Below, piece after piece: positions 41,923-49,970 of a stretch of DNA of 52,623 bases. The notes below the pieces were generated by a model that did no database searches, had not been told where the DNA came from, and was given only the letters and a program-made list of their open reading frames with translations. Numbering within the stretch: the stretch's first letter is position 1; each line of letters starts with the position of its first letter. The DNA comes from Candidatus Bathyarchaeota archaeon A05DMB-4 (GTDB lineage Archaea > Thermoproteota > Bathyarchaeia > Bathyarchaeales > SOJC01), in the NCBI GenBank assembly GCA_019685575.1, contig JABFQO010000013.1, positions 1 through 52,623 of the forward strand. The letters are read 5' to 3'. Position numbers and translations under genes: made by a program.

Positions 41923-43195
41923 CTTGCACATGCATAGCCGTTTCAGTAGAGCAACAAGTGAAAAAATGAACATCGAAGAAATTGCCCGTTTTGCAAAGAT
42001 TAAGGGTTTAACTCTGGTGGGAACTGGAGATTTTTCTCACCCTAAATGGCTCAAAGACATCACCCAAGACTTGGCAGAAGTGGAAAATACGGGTCTTTAC
42101 AAACCTGCAAGCGACCCCGAATCGCCCATACGTTTCATGATAACGAACGAAGTGAGCACCATTTTCACGCACGAAGGAAGTAGCAAAAAAATTCACCATG
42201 TGATTCTTTCACCTAACCTAGAAATAGCGGCGCAAATTAACGATCGACTTGAAAAATACGGCAACCTAAGCATAGACGGCAGACCTACGTTGAACATCAC
42301 AGCACCACAATTAGTTGAGGAAGTCATGCAAGTCTCTCCTGAAAACGAGGTCTTTCCAGCGCATGCCTGGACGCCTTGGTTCAGCATCTTCGGCGCCTTC
42401 AGTGGATTTGACCATGTTGAAGATTGCTATCAAGACATGACACAGTATATTCATGCCCTAGAAACTGGTTTGTCAAGCGACCCGCCGATGAATTGGCGGC
42501 TCAGTGCATTGGATAAATACACGTTAGTTTCAAATAGCGACAGCCATAGCAGCTGGCCGTGGAGGCTGGGAAGAGAAGCCAACGTTTTCGAACTTGAAAA
42601 GTTGACTTACACAGAAATCTTGGACGCTATTCGGCAGAAAGATTCTAGACGCTTCAAATTCACCATCGAAACAGACCCCGCATATGGAAAGTACCATTGG
42701 ACTGGGCATCGTGACTGTCATGTTTCTATGTCTCCACAAGAGGCGATAAAATTTGGAAACATCTGTCCTGTTTGCCGTAGACGATTGACTAAAGGTGTTG
42801 AGCAACGAGTTGAAGAATTAGCGGATAGACCGTCGGGATTTAGACCAGCCAATGCTATTGGGTATATGCATTTGCTTCCACTTTCTGAGATTATTCAAAC
42901 TGTTTTGGGCGCCGCCAGCCCCAGTGTTCAAAGTGTTTGGGGCGTTTACAATAGATTAATAGCCGAGTTTGGAGATGAGTATTCGGTTTTGATTGACGCT
43001 CCCCTAGATAAGATGGCAAAGATTGTGGACGCTCGAGTTGCAGAGGCAATAATAAGAGTAAGAAAGGGTGAGGTTCGTATAACGCCTGGCTACGACGGCG
43101 TTTATGGACAATTGGTGTTGTTTGAAAACACGCAACCACAAAAACAAGAGAAGCAACTTGCAAGGCAACAGAAAAATTTGACTGATTTTATGTGA
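41906..43195 (+). CDS. Endonuclease Q (PHP-domain DNA repair nuclease)
   Basis: The 429-residue protein matches EndoQ over the full length: PHP metal motif ADLHMHSRFSRAT (residues 5-17), GLTLVGTGDFSHPKWLK, EVFPAHAWTPWFSIFGAFSG, SNSDSHSSWPWRLGREANV, a Cys zinc module (HRDCHVSM; NICPVCRRRL) and the C-terminal PPLDK-like region. EndoQ cuts 5' of deaminated bases (hypoxanthine, uracil, xanthine) and abasic sites. It is found in Thermococcales, some methanogens and a few bacteria. Its start lies inside the end of the DedA gene. Confidence 0.9.
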   Translation: MRVIADLHMHSRFSRATSEKMNIEEIARFAKIKGLTLVGTGDFSHPKWLKDITQDLAEVENTGLYKPASDPESPIRFMITNEVSTIFTHEGSSKKIHHVILSPNLEIAAQINDRLEKYGNLSIDGRPTLNITAPQLVEEVMQVSPENEVFPAHAWTPWFSIFGAFSGFDHVEDCYQDMTQYIHALETGLSSDPPMNWRLSALDKYTLVSNSDSHSSWPWRLGREANVFELEKLTYTEILDAIRQKDSRRFKFTIETDPAYGKYHWTGHRDCHVSMSPQEAIKFGNICPVCRRRLTKGVEQRVEELADRPSGFRPANAIGYMHLLPLSEIIQTVLGAASPSVQSVWGVYNRLIAEFGDEYSVLIDAPLDKMAKIVDARVAEAIIRVRKGEVRITPGYDGVYGQLVLFENTQPQKQEKQLARQQKNLTDFM

Positions 43196-43341
43196 CTAAC
43201 CGTAAAAGAGTTTTTCCGCGCATAATTCATATATTCAGAAGCAAAAGATTAATTGAGGTGTCATGTTGCGGTCTTTGGCTTGCGAAGTCCTTCGGGGCAA
43301 AGTTGTCAAAGAATCGTGACTCAAACAACAAAGGAGTTGAG

Positions 43342-44109
43342 ATGATCCCTTCGCTAGAACCCGAGAAAGTTACAACTCGGCTACTTTATTACGAAGACGC
43401 TTATATCAAACAGTTCGAGGCAAAGATTACTGAAGTTATCTGCATGAATAATAGTGTAGGCTTAGTGCTGGATCAGACGGCGTTTTATCCCGTTGGCGGA
43501 GGGCAGCCTGCTGATAAGGGTGTGGTGAAAGGTGAAAACTGGAAAGCAAACGTTGTCGATGTGCAGTGGCGGGACGGCAATCCTCTTCACATTGTGGGTG
43601 ACGTGGAAGGCGAGATTAAAGAAAATGACGATGTAGTGGGCGTTTTGGATTGGGAACGAAGGAGTGCGTTAATGCGGAACCATACGGCGGCGCATTTGAT
43701 TTCCGAGGCAATTCGTCAAGCCGTTGGGAACCCCATAGCAATTGTAGGGTCAGCTGTAAATGTTGACAAGTCGAGGCTGGATTTGGCGTATGAGGGTTCG
43801 CTTCGAGAATTGTTTCCAAAGATTGAAACAATAGCTAACAAAATAGTGAAGGAAAATCGGCCGATCCTGATGAGTATTATGTCGCGAGACGAGGCGGAAG
43901 AATACGTGAACAGGTTTCATGAAAGCCTAAAAACATTGCCGGCCGCTGTGCAAAAGGTCCGTATCGTGGAAATTGAAGGGTGGCATGCGTGTGCTTGTGG
44001 AGGAACCCATGTAAAACGCACTGGGGAATTGGGAGCGATTAGGGTTTTGGGGCGGGCTGCTAAGGGGAAAGGTGTCGAGAGGATAGAATTTGTAGCGCAA
44101 AGTCCTTAA
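43342..44109 (+). CDS. AlaX-type alanyl-tRNA editing protein
   Basis: The 255-residue protein is a stand-alone editing domain related to AlaRS. It has TAFYPVGGGQPADKGVV, the first zinc motif NHTAAHLISEAI (H-x-x-x-H) and the second WHACACGGTHV (C and H ligands). It removes serine or glycine from mischarged tRNA-Ala. ATG at 43342 is chosen because AAGGAG precedes it by six bases and the family begins there; the open frame reaches back to 43192, but the added residues look non-coding. Confidence 0.9.
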   Translation: MIPSLEPEKVTTRLLYYEDAYIKQFEAKITEVICMNNSVGLVLDQTAFYPVGGGQPADKGVVKGENWKANVVDVQWRDGNPLHIVGDVEGEIKENDDVVGVLDWERRSALMRNHTAAHLISEAIRQAVGNPIAIVGSAVNVDKSRLDLAYEGSLRELFPKIETIANKIVKENRPILMSIMSRDEAEEYVNRFHESLKTLPAAVQKVRIVEIEGWHACACGGTHVKRTGELGAIRVLGRAAKGKGVERIEFVAQSP

Positions 44110-44135
44110 GCTTAGTTAGGTACAGTTTTTGTTGG

Positions 44136-44194
44136 ATGATGAAGAAGAGAGAAATGAGTACGCTGTGATGGAAATCTCTCGACGGGCGATCTGA
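44136..44194 (+). ncRNA. Candidate C/D-box guide RNA for 16S rRNA position C1402
   Basis: Box C is ATGATGA at 44136-44142 and box D is CTGA at 44191-44194, a span typical of archaeal C/D sRNAs. A C'-like TGATGG is at 44166-44171; D' is degenerate. The D guide contains CGACGGGCG (44180-44188), complementary to the universal 16S rRNA segment CGCCCGUC(G) around E. coli 1400-1408. The base five positions before box D (G44186) pairs with C1402, a position that carries a 2'-O-methyl group in bacteria and in eukaryotic 18S rRNA. The C'-D spacer (19 bases) is longer than usual and the terminal stem is weak. It lies in the 171-base gap between alaX and the DUF47 gene. Confidence 0.5.
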
Positions 44195-44280
44195 CACTTT
44201 CTGTTTCTGGTTTGAAAAGCAATAAATAGTATGATGAACTTTTGAAGAAGAGTAATGTGCAACTGTGCATGATAGTTGTG

Positions 44281-44952
44281 GTGTGTGAAGCGTTGAGCGA
44301 ATTGGTAAAATGGTTTGAAAAACGAAGAGAAACACGTGCTTTGGGGATTATGCAGCGGCATTTGGCTATTACGATGTCAATTGTGAGTGATTTGGAGAAG
44401 GCGGTTGACGCTGCGGTGAAGAAGAATAGTGAAGAGATGCGGAAGCGTGTGGAAAGTATAACGAACAGCGAAAAAGAAGCGGATGCTTTGCGAAGAAGGT
44501 TTATGGATGAGCTTTCACGCGGGGAGCTTTCGCCTGTTGATCGTGAGGATTTGATGCATCTCATGAAGAGGGTTGACATGGTTGCAGATTGGGGTCGTGA
44601 ATCCACGCGTTTATTGAATGTTCTGCCTATGGGAAAGGTGCCCGAGAGCTTGCAAACCGCGTTTATGCGGATGGTGAAGGGCATTACAGAATGTGCTTTT
44701 GCGTTGCGCGAATGTATTGAAAAGATGATGGATAAACCCCATGAAGCGTTGAAAGCCGCAGATGAGGTGGAGCGGAAAGAGGAGATGGTGGATGAGATTC
44801 ATGAGAATTCTCGACGTTTGCTTGGGGAAGAGGAGGCTTTGAAAGCAGGGATTGCTGTTTTGGTGGGGCAGTTGTTGGAATCGCTTGAAACTGTTGCAGA
44901 CAGTTGTGAGGATGCTTGTGATCAAGTAAGAGTTATTATTGTGCGTAGGTAA
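44281..44952 (+). CDS. DUF47 / PhoU-like protein
   Basis: The protein of about 223 residues is a helical bundle of the DUF47 (TIGR00153) family: LSELVKWFEKRRETRALGIM, HLAITMSIVSDLEKAVDAAV, the acidic metal-binding helix motif with SITNSEKEADALRRRFMDEL, and VADSCEDACDQVRVII. These relatives of PhoU often pair with a Pit phosphate transporter, but none is adjacent here. GTG at 44281 is preferred by alignment with relatives; TTG at 44242 and ATG at 44269 are alternatives in the same frame. An AATAAATA box lies at 44221. It abuts the next gene with no gap. Confidence 0.85.
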   Translation: MCEALSELVKWFEKRRETRALGIMQRHLAITMSIVSDLEKAVDAAVKKNSEEMRKRVESITNSEKEADALRRRFMDELSRGELSPVDREDLMHLMKRVDMVADWGRESTRLLNVLPMGKVPESLQTAFMRMVKGITECAFALRECIEKMMDKPHEALKAADEVERKEEMVDEIHENSRRLLGEEEALKAGIAVLVGQLLESLETVADSCEDACDQVRVIIVRR

Positions 44953-45279
44953 ATGAGTTTAGAAGGAGCGAGTAAGAGTATGGAGAAAATTGCGGTTGAT
45001 ATTATGGAGTTGAGAAACAAGAGTGGGAATGAGGCTGTTGAGGATTTGGTTAAGTTTCTTGAGGAAAAATTGGGCGTGAAGGTTGATGTTTCTGGTGATA
45101 AGCTTTTGTTGAGTTCTAGTGAAGGAAAGGGAATGAAAGAGTTTTCAAGGTCTTATTTGCGGGTGCTTTTGCGGAAGTTTTTGCACAAGACTGAATTGAA
45201 AGAGGATTTTCGTGTGATTGCCGGGGCGAATGGTTCTTTGATTGTTAAGGGTAAGAAAATTGTAGAGGTTGAAGAGTGA
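44953..45279 (+). CDS. L22e-like small protein (candidate eukaryotic-type ribosomal protein homologue)
   Basis: The 108-residue protein reads as a compact alpha-beta domain: a strand (IAVDIMEL), the helix EDLVKFLEEKLGVK, strands VDVSGDKLLLSSS, then FSRSYLRVLLRKFLHKTELK and EDFRVIAGANGSLIVKGKKI, ending in an acidic tail (VEVEE). The order, the F-S-x-x-Y-L-x-x-L-x-x-K-x-L segment and the following R-V-I/V-A turn resemble eukaryotic L22e, which has F-S-K-R-Y-L-K-Y-L-T-K-K-Y-L there and also an acidic C-terminus. It starts directly after the DUF47 stop codon. The homology is proposed by eye and needs a profile search. Confidence 0.5.
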   Translation: MSLEGASKSMEKIAVDIMELRNKSGNEAVEDLVKFLEEKLGVKVDVSGDKLLLSSSEGKGMKEFSRSYLRVLLRKFLHKTELKEDFRVIAGANGSLIVKGKKIVEVEE

Positions 45280-45323
45280 GTTTCTAGGTTTTTTCTGTTC
45301 GTGTTGCCCGGCGCTATTCTAGA

Positions 45324-45396
45324 CCCTCTTCCATATATGATCCTATTAGGCTCCAAATATACCGCAAATATGAACAGAGAACCCGTGGTTCACTCT
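45324..45396 (-). repeat. Dispersed repeat, copy 2
   Basis: This is the reverse-oriented copy of the element at 35513-35584: 48 of 50 core bases (45324-45373) are identical, and the similarity continues weakly to about 45396 through AGTGAACC and ACGG. It lies between the L22e-like gene and tRNA-Ser(TGA), upstream of the P-type ATPase. In both copies the element points away from the nearby transporter gene (tupA or the ATPase). A regulatory element or non-autonomous mobile repeat are both possible. Confidence 0.8.
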
Positions 45397-45452
45397 TAAG
45401 GGTTTGCGGGGTAAAGTCTAAATGTGGTGATGCTGAAACGGGTATGTGCGGT

Positions 45453-45538
45453 GCCGGGATGGCAGAGTGGATAATGCGCAGGCCTTGAGAGCCTGTGAAC
45501 CCTCGTGGTTCGCATGGGTTCGAATCCCATTCCCGGCG
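45453..45538 (+). tRNA. tRNA-Ser (TGA)
   Basis: The acceptor strands GCCGGGA (45453-45459) and TCCCGGC (45531-45537) pair, with a G discriminator at 45538. The anticodon stem CAGGC / GCCTG flanks the loop CTTGAGA, giving anticodon TGA, which reads UCA as Ser. A long variable arm (GAACCCTCGTGGTTC region) identifies a class II tRNA, and the T loop is GGGTTCGAATCCC. CCA is not encoded. No intron. Confidence 0.95.
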
Positions 45539-45702
45539 CTTAAGTTAAAGGTTGGCGTTTAAATTCTAGATCGCCTCGTTCTCTAACCAAAGACGTCTAT
45601 GCAAGATTTAATATTAGAGAGAGCTCATAGAAACAATTTTAGGAAAGAACAATTTTGTAATGTTATGTTATCTTGCTCCTGAGGTAGCACAAGAAATGGA
45701 CT

Positions 45703-48300
45703 GTGATAGTAATGAAGGGTCAAAACCCAAAGAGATCAAGTGCAAGCGAGGGGTCGAATTGGACTCTGCCAAGCACTGAAGAGTTGCTAAGTCTACCTAC
45801 AGATGAAGTTTTTACTCGTTTAAATACTTCTTTGTCAGGGCTCTCTTCTAAAGAAGTAGAAAAACGACTAGAACTGTACGGTTACAACGAACTTGCCAAG
45901 AGGAAGAAGAGAGCTGCTATTGTAAATTTCCTTTCTCATTTTCGGAGCCCCTTGGTAATCATATTATTAATTGCAGGGTCGATTGCAGGCTTTCTCGGAG
46001 AAATTATAAACGTCGCCATCATATTTTCTATCGTTTTCGTAAGTGTAATACTCGACTTCTATCAAGAATCTAAAGCAGAAAAAGCTGCAGAAACGCTGAA
46101 GGAAAAAGTAACCACAACCGCCACTGTTCTCAGAGACGGCACTAAACAAGAAATTAAACTTGCCGAAATTGTTCCTGGCGACATAATATATCTTTCAGCC
46201 GGAGACATAGTGCCTGCAGATGCAAGAGTCATCACTGCAAAAGACTTGTTCTTGAACCAGTCTGCGTTAACTGGGGAATCGTTTCCAGTAGAAAAAACAT
46301 CTATGCCAATAAAGGCAGAGGAAACAATGTCGACCGAATGGAATAACTGCCTTTTTATGGGGACCTCAGTTGTAAGCGGGACAGCGACAGCTGTTGTGCT
46401 GAAGACTGGTGGCCACACAGAATATGGGAAAATCGCCAAAAGGCTCGTCGAAAAAGAGCCTGAAACAGAATTTGAAAGGGGAATCAAAGGTTTCGGTTTT
46501 CTAATCATGCAAGTTACCTTCCTTCTGGTGATGTTTGTTTTTTTCATAAACGCACTTTACAAACGTGACGTTTTGGAGTCGCTTCTTTTTGCTGTGGCGC
46601 TGGCTGTCGGATTAACACCTGAACTACTGCCGATGATTATCACCGTAAATCTTTCAAAAGGAGCTCTTGCAATGTCCAAGAAGGGCGTTATCGTAAAGCG
46701 CTTGGCGTCTATCGAGAACTTTGGAAGTATGGATATTTTATGTACAGATAAGACGGGTACGCTTACAGAGAACAAAATAAGGCTTGTGCTGCACGTGGAT
46801 ATGGAAGGCAAAGATGATGAAAAAGTACTATTGTATTCATTTTTGAACAGTTATCACCAAACAGGGTTGAAAAGTCCACTCGACGAGGCTATACTCGGAT
46901 ATAAAGACGTCAATGTAAAGGATTACCAGAAAATCGACGAGGTTCCATTTGATTTCATAAGAAGGCGAGTTTCTGTCGTCGTTGAACATGAAAAACAACG
47001 ATATTTTATTGCCAAGGGAGCCCCCGAGGAGATAGTCAAAGTATGTTCCTACTGTGAACATGGAGACATAATTTCCGATTTGACAGACGAATTTCGCAAA
47101 AAAATTGAACAGAAATACTATGATTTGAGTTCTGAAGGGTTCAGAGTCTTAGCAGTTTCCTACAAGAAACTTAGAGAGAAAAAAACCGTATACTCTGTGA
47201 ACGATGAGAGTGATATGGTGTTTTTGGGTTTTGTGGCGTTTCTTGACCCGCCTAAAGAAACGGCTCGAGAATCCCTACAGTTATTAAGCAAGGCTGGAGT
47301 GGAACTAAAAATCCTTACAGGCGACAACGAATTAGTCACAAGAAAGACATGTGAACACTTGGGTTTTGAAATCAAAGGTGTAGTCCTAGGGAGCGAGATT
47401 GCTCAAATGCATGATGAAGCCCTACAAAGAGTGGTCGAGGAAGCAAACGTTTTTGCGAGAGTAACGCCAGCCCAAAAAGACAGAATAATCACTGCGCTGA
47501 AAAATAACGGCCATGTGGTTGGCTTTTTGGGAGATGGAATCAACGACGCACCTTCCATGAAGACAGCAGATGTGGGCATTTCAGTAGACAACGCTGTGGA
47601 CGTAGCCAAGGAATCGGCTGACATCATATTACTGCAAAAGAGCTTAAGAGTGCTAGATGAAGGCGTTTTAGAAGGGCGAAAAACTTTCGGCAACACGATG
47701 AAATACGTCATGATGGGTGTCAGCTCGAACTTCGGCAACATGTTCAGCGTCGCTGGGGCATCCCTTTTTCTGCCATTCTTGCCTATGACAGCAACCCAGA
47801 TACTCTTAAACAATCTACTCTACGATTTCTCCCAGTCCACCATAACAACTGACAACGTAGATGCAGAATACGTTGAAAAACCCAAAAGATGGGATATTTC
47901 CTTCATAAGAAAATTCATGATTCTCTTAGGGCCAGTAAGCTCTATCTTTGATTTCCTTACTTTCTTTATAATGTTGCTTATTTTCAAAGTCACGCCTGAA
48001 CATCCCGAACTATTTCAGACAGCTTGGTTCTTGGAATCTTTATGTACACAAACATTGGTCATATTTGTTATAAGAACGAGAAGAACGCCCTTTTACAAGA
48101 GCACACCAAGCAAACTCTTGCTTTTAAGTAGCCTAAGTATCGTTGGCTTTGCGTTAATACTACCGTTCACACAATTAGGCGAATTATTCCATTTTGTAAA
48201 ACCACCAGTCACGTTTTTCCCAGTTTTAGTAGGGCTAATCGGTGCTTACTTGATGTTAACTGAAACTATAAAAAAATGGTTCTATAAACGATACGCTTGA
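45703..48300 (+). CDS. mgtA: P-type ATPase, magnesium-translocating (MgtA/MgtB) type
   Basis: The 865-residue membrane ATPase has the cation-ATPase N-domain (FTRLNTSLSGLSSKEVEKRL), the actuator motif LTGESFPVEK, the phosphorylated Asp in CTDKTGTLTENKI, the ATP-site segments KGAPEEI and LKILTGDNELV, and the hinge FLGDGINDAPSMK. Around ten membrane segments are visible. The LAVGLTPELLPMIITVNLSK segment of M4 is typical of the MgtA branch (type IIIB), which imports Mg2+, rather than calcium or proton pumps. GTG at 45703 or ATG at 45712 can serve as start. Codon use is AT-rich and unlike the ribosomal genes. Confidence 0.9.
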   Translation: MIVMKGQNPKRSSASEGSNWTLPSTEELLSLPTDEVFTRLNTSLSGLSSKEVEKRLELYGYNELAKRKKRAAIVNFLSHFRSPLVIILLIAGSIAGFLGEIINVAIIFSIVFVSVILDFYQESKAEKAAETLKEKVTTTATVLRDGTKQEIKLAEIVPGDIIYLSAGDIVPADARVITAKDLFLNQSALTGESFPVEKTSMPIKAEETMSTEWNNCLFMGTSVVSGTATAVVLKTGGHTEYGKIAKRLVEKEPETEFERGIKGFGFLIMQVTFLLVMFVFFINALYKRDVLESLLFAVALAVGLTPELLPMIITVNLSKGALAMSKKGVIVKRLASIENFGSMDILCTDKTGTLTENKIRLVLHVDMEGKDDEKVLLYSFLNSYHQTGLKSPLDEAILGYKDVNVKDYQKIDEVPFDFIRRRVSVVVEHEKQRYFIAKGAPEEIVKVCSYCEHGDIISDLTDEFRKKIEQKYYDLSSEGFRVLAVSYKKLREKKTVYSVNDESDMVFLGFVAFLDPPKETARESLQLLSKAGVELKILTGDNELVTRKTCEHLGFEIKGVVLGSEIAQMHDEALQRVVEEANVFARVTPAQKDRIITALKNNGHVVGFLGDGINDAPSMKTADVGISVDNAVDVAKESADIILLQKSLRVLDEGVLEGRKTFGNTMKYVMMGVSSNFGNMFSVAGASLFLPFLPMTATQILLNNLLYDFSQSTITTDNVDAEYVEKPKRWDISFIRKFMILLGPVSSIFDFLTFFIMLLIFKVTPEHPELFQTAWFLESLCTQTLVIFVIRTRRTPFYKSTPSKLLLLSSLSIVGFALILPFTQLGELFHFVKPPVTFFPVLVGLIGAYLMLTETIKKWFYKRYA

Positions 48301-48550
48301 CCAGGTTGACCACAACATTCAACACTTGAGACGTGCCGGGCTCGTCAGCCTTAATTGGCGCCAAAGAACAATAAGACGAGAAAAACCAATGAAAGATTAC
48401 GTTACAAAACAAATAATATCCAGCGAGTTTTGGCCAAAAATAGCTGAAGACTGGCGAAAAATCAGCAATACTATTCGCAAAAAATATAATAAAGTAAACC
48501 CAGAATACCAGGACCTTTTATCTTCATATAATATTGGATTGGCTTCCTGA
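48290..48550 (+). pseudogene. Remnant of a winged-helix regulator, C-terminal part
   Basis: The frame begins inside the end of the ATPase gene without a start codon and stays open to 48550. Its first part (TLDQVDHNIQHLRRAGLVSL) looks like the recognition helix and start of the wing of an ArsR-type domain; the rest (SSEFWPKIAEDWRKISNTIR) is helical. An internal ATG at 48389 could still give 53 residues. A truncated regulator left behind by a rearrangement next to the ATPase is the simplest reading. The remaining gap to NikR (48551-48710) holds nothing I can assign. Confidence 0.4.
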
Positions 48551-48710
48551 AACGTTTTATGGATGAAAGATGATGTTCAATTATGCTCTATCATGCTTCG
48601 GCGAGAATTTAAATCGAGGTGTAAACCTATTCACTTGGTGCCAGATACTTCGGTGACTCAAAGGCTGAGGCAAGGTTTACTATGCATGCGATAATAACGC
48701 AGCCACGTTT

Positions 48711-49121
48711 TTATGATAAAACCGTTATTAGTTTTAGTTGTTTTATTCCTCTTTTGCTCATCAGTTCCTTTGCCAATTTTTGGATTGCTTTGATTTGTCC
48801 TTTAACTGCGATGACCAAGAAACAGTTTCTTTCGTCAAGATGAATGTGCAAAGCTGAACTAATTATGTCTCCATACGAGTGTTGAGTATCGGTTAAGCTT
48901 TCTTCTAATCCTCTCACTTCATGATCGTAAATAATTGTGATCGTACCAGCAGCAGTGCCTTTTTCTTTATATGTCCAACTGTATTCGGTTAGGAAGTTAC
49001 GCATGGAAAGTTGGACAGCCTTCGATCTGTCATAGCCCATGCTGGCAACTGTCTTGTCAAACTCCGTAAGCAAATCTGTCGGTACAGAAACACTAATTCT
49101 CGAGACGCTCTTTTCCGACAC
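48711..49121 (-). CDS. nikR: NikR-type nickel-responsive regulator
   Basis: The 136-residue protein has an N-terminal ribbon-helix-helix DNA-binding domain (SRISVSVPTDLLTEFDKTVA) and a C-terminal ACT-like metal domain. The nickel ligands are visible as H in DTQHSYGD, H-x-H in SALHIHLDERNCFLVI and the Cys of the same segment. Nickel-bound NikR tetramers repress nickel uptake genes. It is divergent from nikM over 186 bases, so it very probably controls that promoter. GTG at 49121 is preferred since GGGGTG precedes it; GTG at 49130 is possible. Confidence 0.92.
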   Translation of the reverse strand: MSEKSVSRISVSVPTDLLTEFDKTVASMGYDRSKAVQLSMRNFLTEYSWTYKEKGTAAGTITIIYDHEVRGLEESLTDTQHSYGDIISSALHIHLDERNCFLVIAVKGQIKAIQKLAKELMSKRGIKQLKLITVLS

Positions 49122-49263
49122 GACAAACACCCCGAATTCACTTGCATCCCATATAAATTTATATTTTGTCTAACCACAGACTTGTCCTGAAAACTAATAA
49201 TTTTTATTGAAAAACCGACTCGTTTTTGTTCTTTCTAGAAGTTGCGAAACTCTTATTAATTTG

Positions 49264-49292
49264 GTATTACTTTTTACTAAAAAAGTATTACT
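49264..49292 (+). promoter_or_regulatory. Direct repeat GTATTACT ahead of nikM, candidate operator
   Basis: GTATTACT occurs at 49264-49271 and again at 49285-49292, a spacing of 21 bases or two helical turns. The second copy runs into the nikM ribosome site (GAGGAG at 49293-49298). The position between NikR and nikM and the half-site size suit binding of a ribbon-helix-helix tetramer, although NikR sites elsewhere are usually inverted rather than direct repeats. Confidence 0.4.
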
Positions 49293-49307
49293 GAGGAGAA
49301 AGCCCGC

Positions 49308-49970
49308 ATGCACATACCCGACGGATTCCTCACTCCCGCAATCTGCATCATCATGTACATCATTTCAGCGGTATTCCTTGTTTGGTCATGGAAAAGAATC
49401 AAGGAAAACTATCCGCGTTCGTTCGTCCCCTTAATCGCAGTTTCAAGCGCATTCATCTTCGCGGCTCAAATGCTCAACTTTCCCATAGCCTATGGCACAA
49501 GCGGACATCTCGTAGGAGGAACACTGTTGGCAGTTTTGCTCGGCCCTCACGCCGCGATTCTGAGTATGACTATTGTGCTTATGATACAAGCGATCTTCTT
49601 CGCCGATGGGGGAATTTTCACGTTCGGAGCCAACGTCTTCAACATGGCAGTAATAGGAGGACTTTCGTTTTATATCTTAAAAATAATTTCCAGCGGCGCG
49701 AAAAGCCAGAAGCATGTTTGGATGGGCGTGTTCGTAGCTTCATGGCTCTCTGTAGTCTTAGGCTCTCTTGCATGCGCTCTACAAATTGGTGTTTCGCCAA
49801 TGTTCGCTTCCGCGGGTGGAATCCTTATGACCGTGCCTTCGATGCTTTTCTGGCACACGATAATCGGTATAGGCGAGGCTGCAATAACGACTTCATTGAT
49901 TTCCCAGCTTCAGAGGCTACAACCTACTGTTCTGAATGGGTTGGCGATTCTGAGGAGAGAGGTGCTGTGA
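49308..49970 (+). CDS. nikM: ECF nickel/cobalt transporter component NikM/CbiM
   Basis: The 220-residue membrane protein begins MHIPDGFLTPAICIIMYI; the N-terminal Met-His of this family binds the metal ion and is inserted into the membrane. Further family segments are AAQMLNFPIAYGTSGHLVGG, LLAVLLGPHAAILSMTIVL and AIFFADGGIFTFGANVFNM. It is the substrate-specific part of an energy-coupling-factor importer. The divergent nikR favours nickel over cobalt. Its stop codon overlaps the nikN start (GTGA). Confidence 0.93.
   Translation: MHIPDGFLTPAICIIMYIISAVFLVWSWKRIKENYPRSFVPLIAVSSAFIFAAQMLNFPIAYGTSGHLVGGTLLAVLLGPHAAILSMTIVLMIQAIFFADGGIFTFGANVFNMAVIGGLSFYILKIISSGAKSQKHVWMGVFVASWLSVVLGSLACALQIGVSPMFASAGGILMTVPSMLFWHTIIGIGEAAITTSLISQLQRLQPTVLNGLAILRREVL

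Noticed and set aside
43192-43341. N-terminal extension of the alaX frame
   Set aside because: The residues look random and a good ribosome site stands before the ATG at 43342.
48551-48710. Cobalamin riboswitch or C/D sRNA in the gap before nikR
   Set aside because: Only fragments such as GGTGCC and GATGATG are present; the required paired elements or a box D at proper distance are missing.
49382-49966. Upstream half of the frame that contains nikN
   Set aside because: It is an overlapping frame of nikM; the GTG at 49967 with its ribosome site gives the normal NikN protein.
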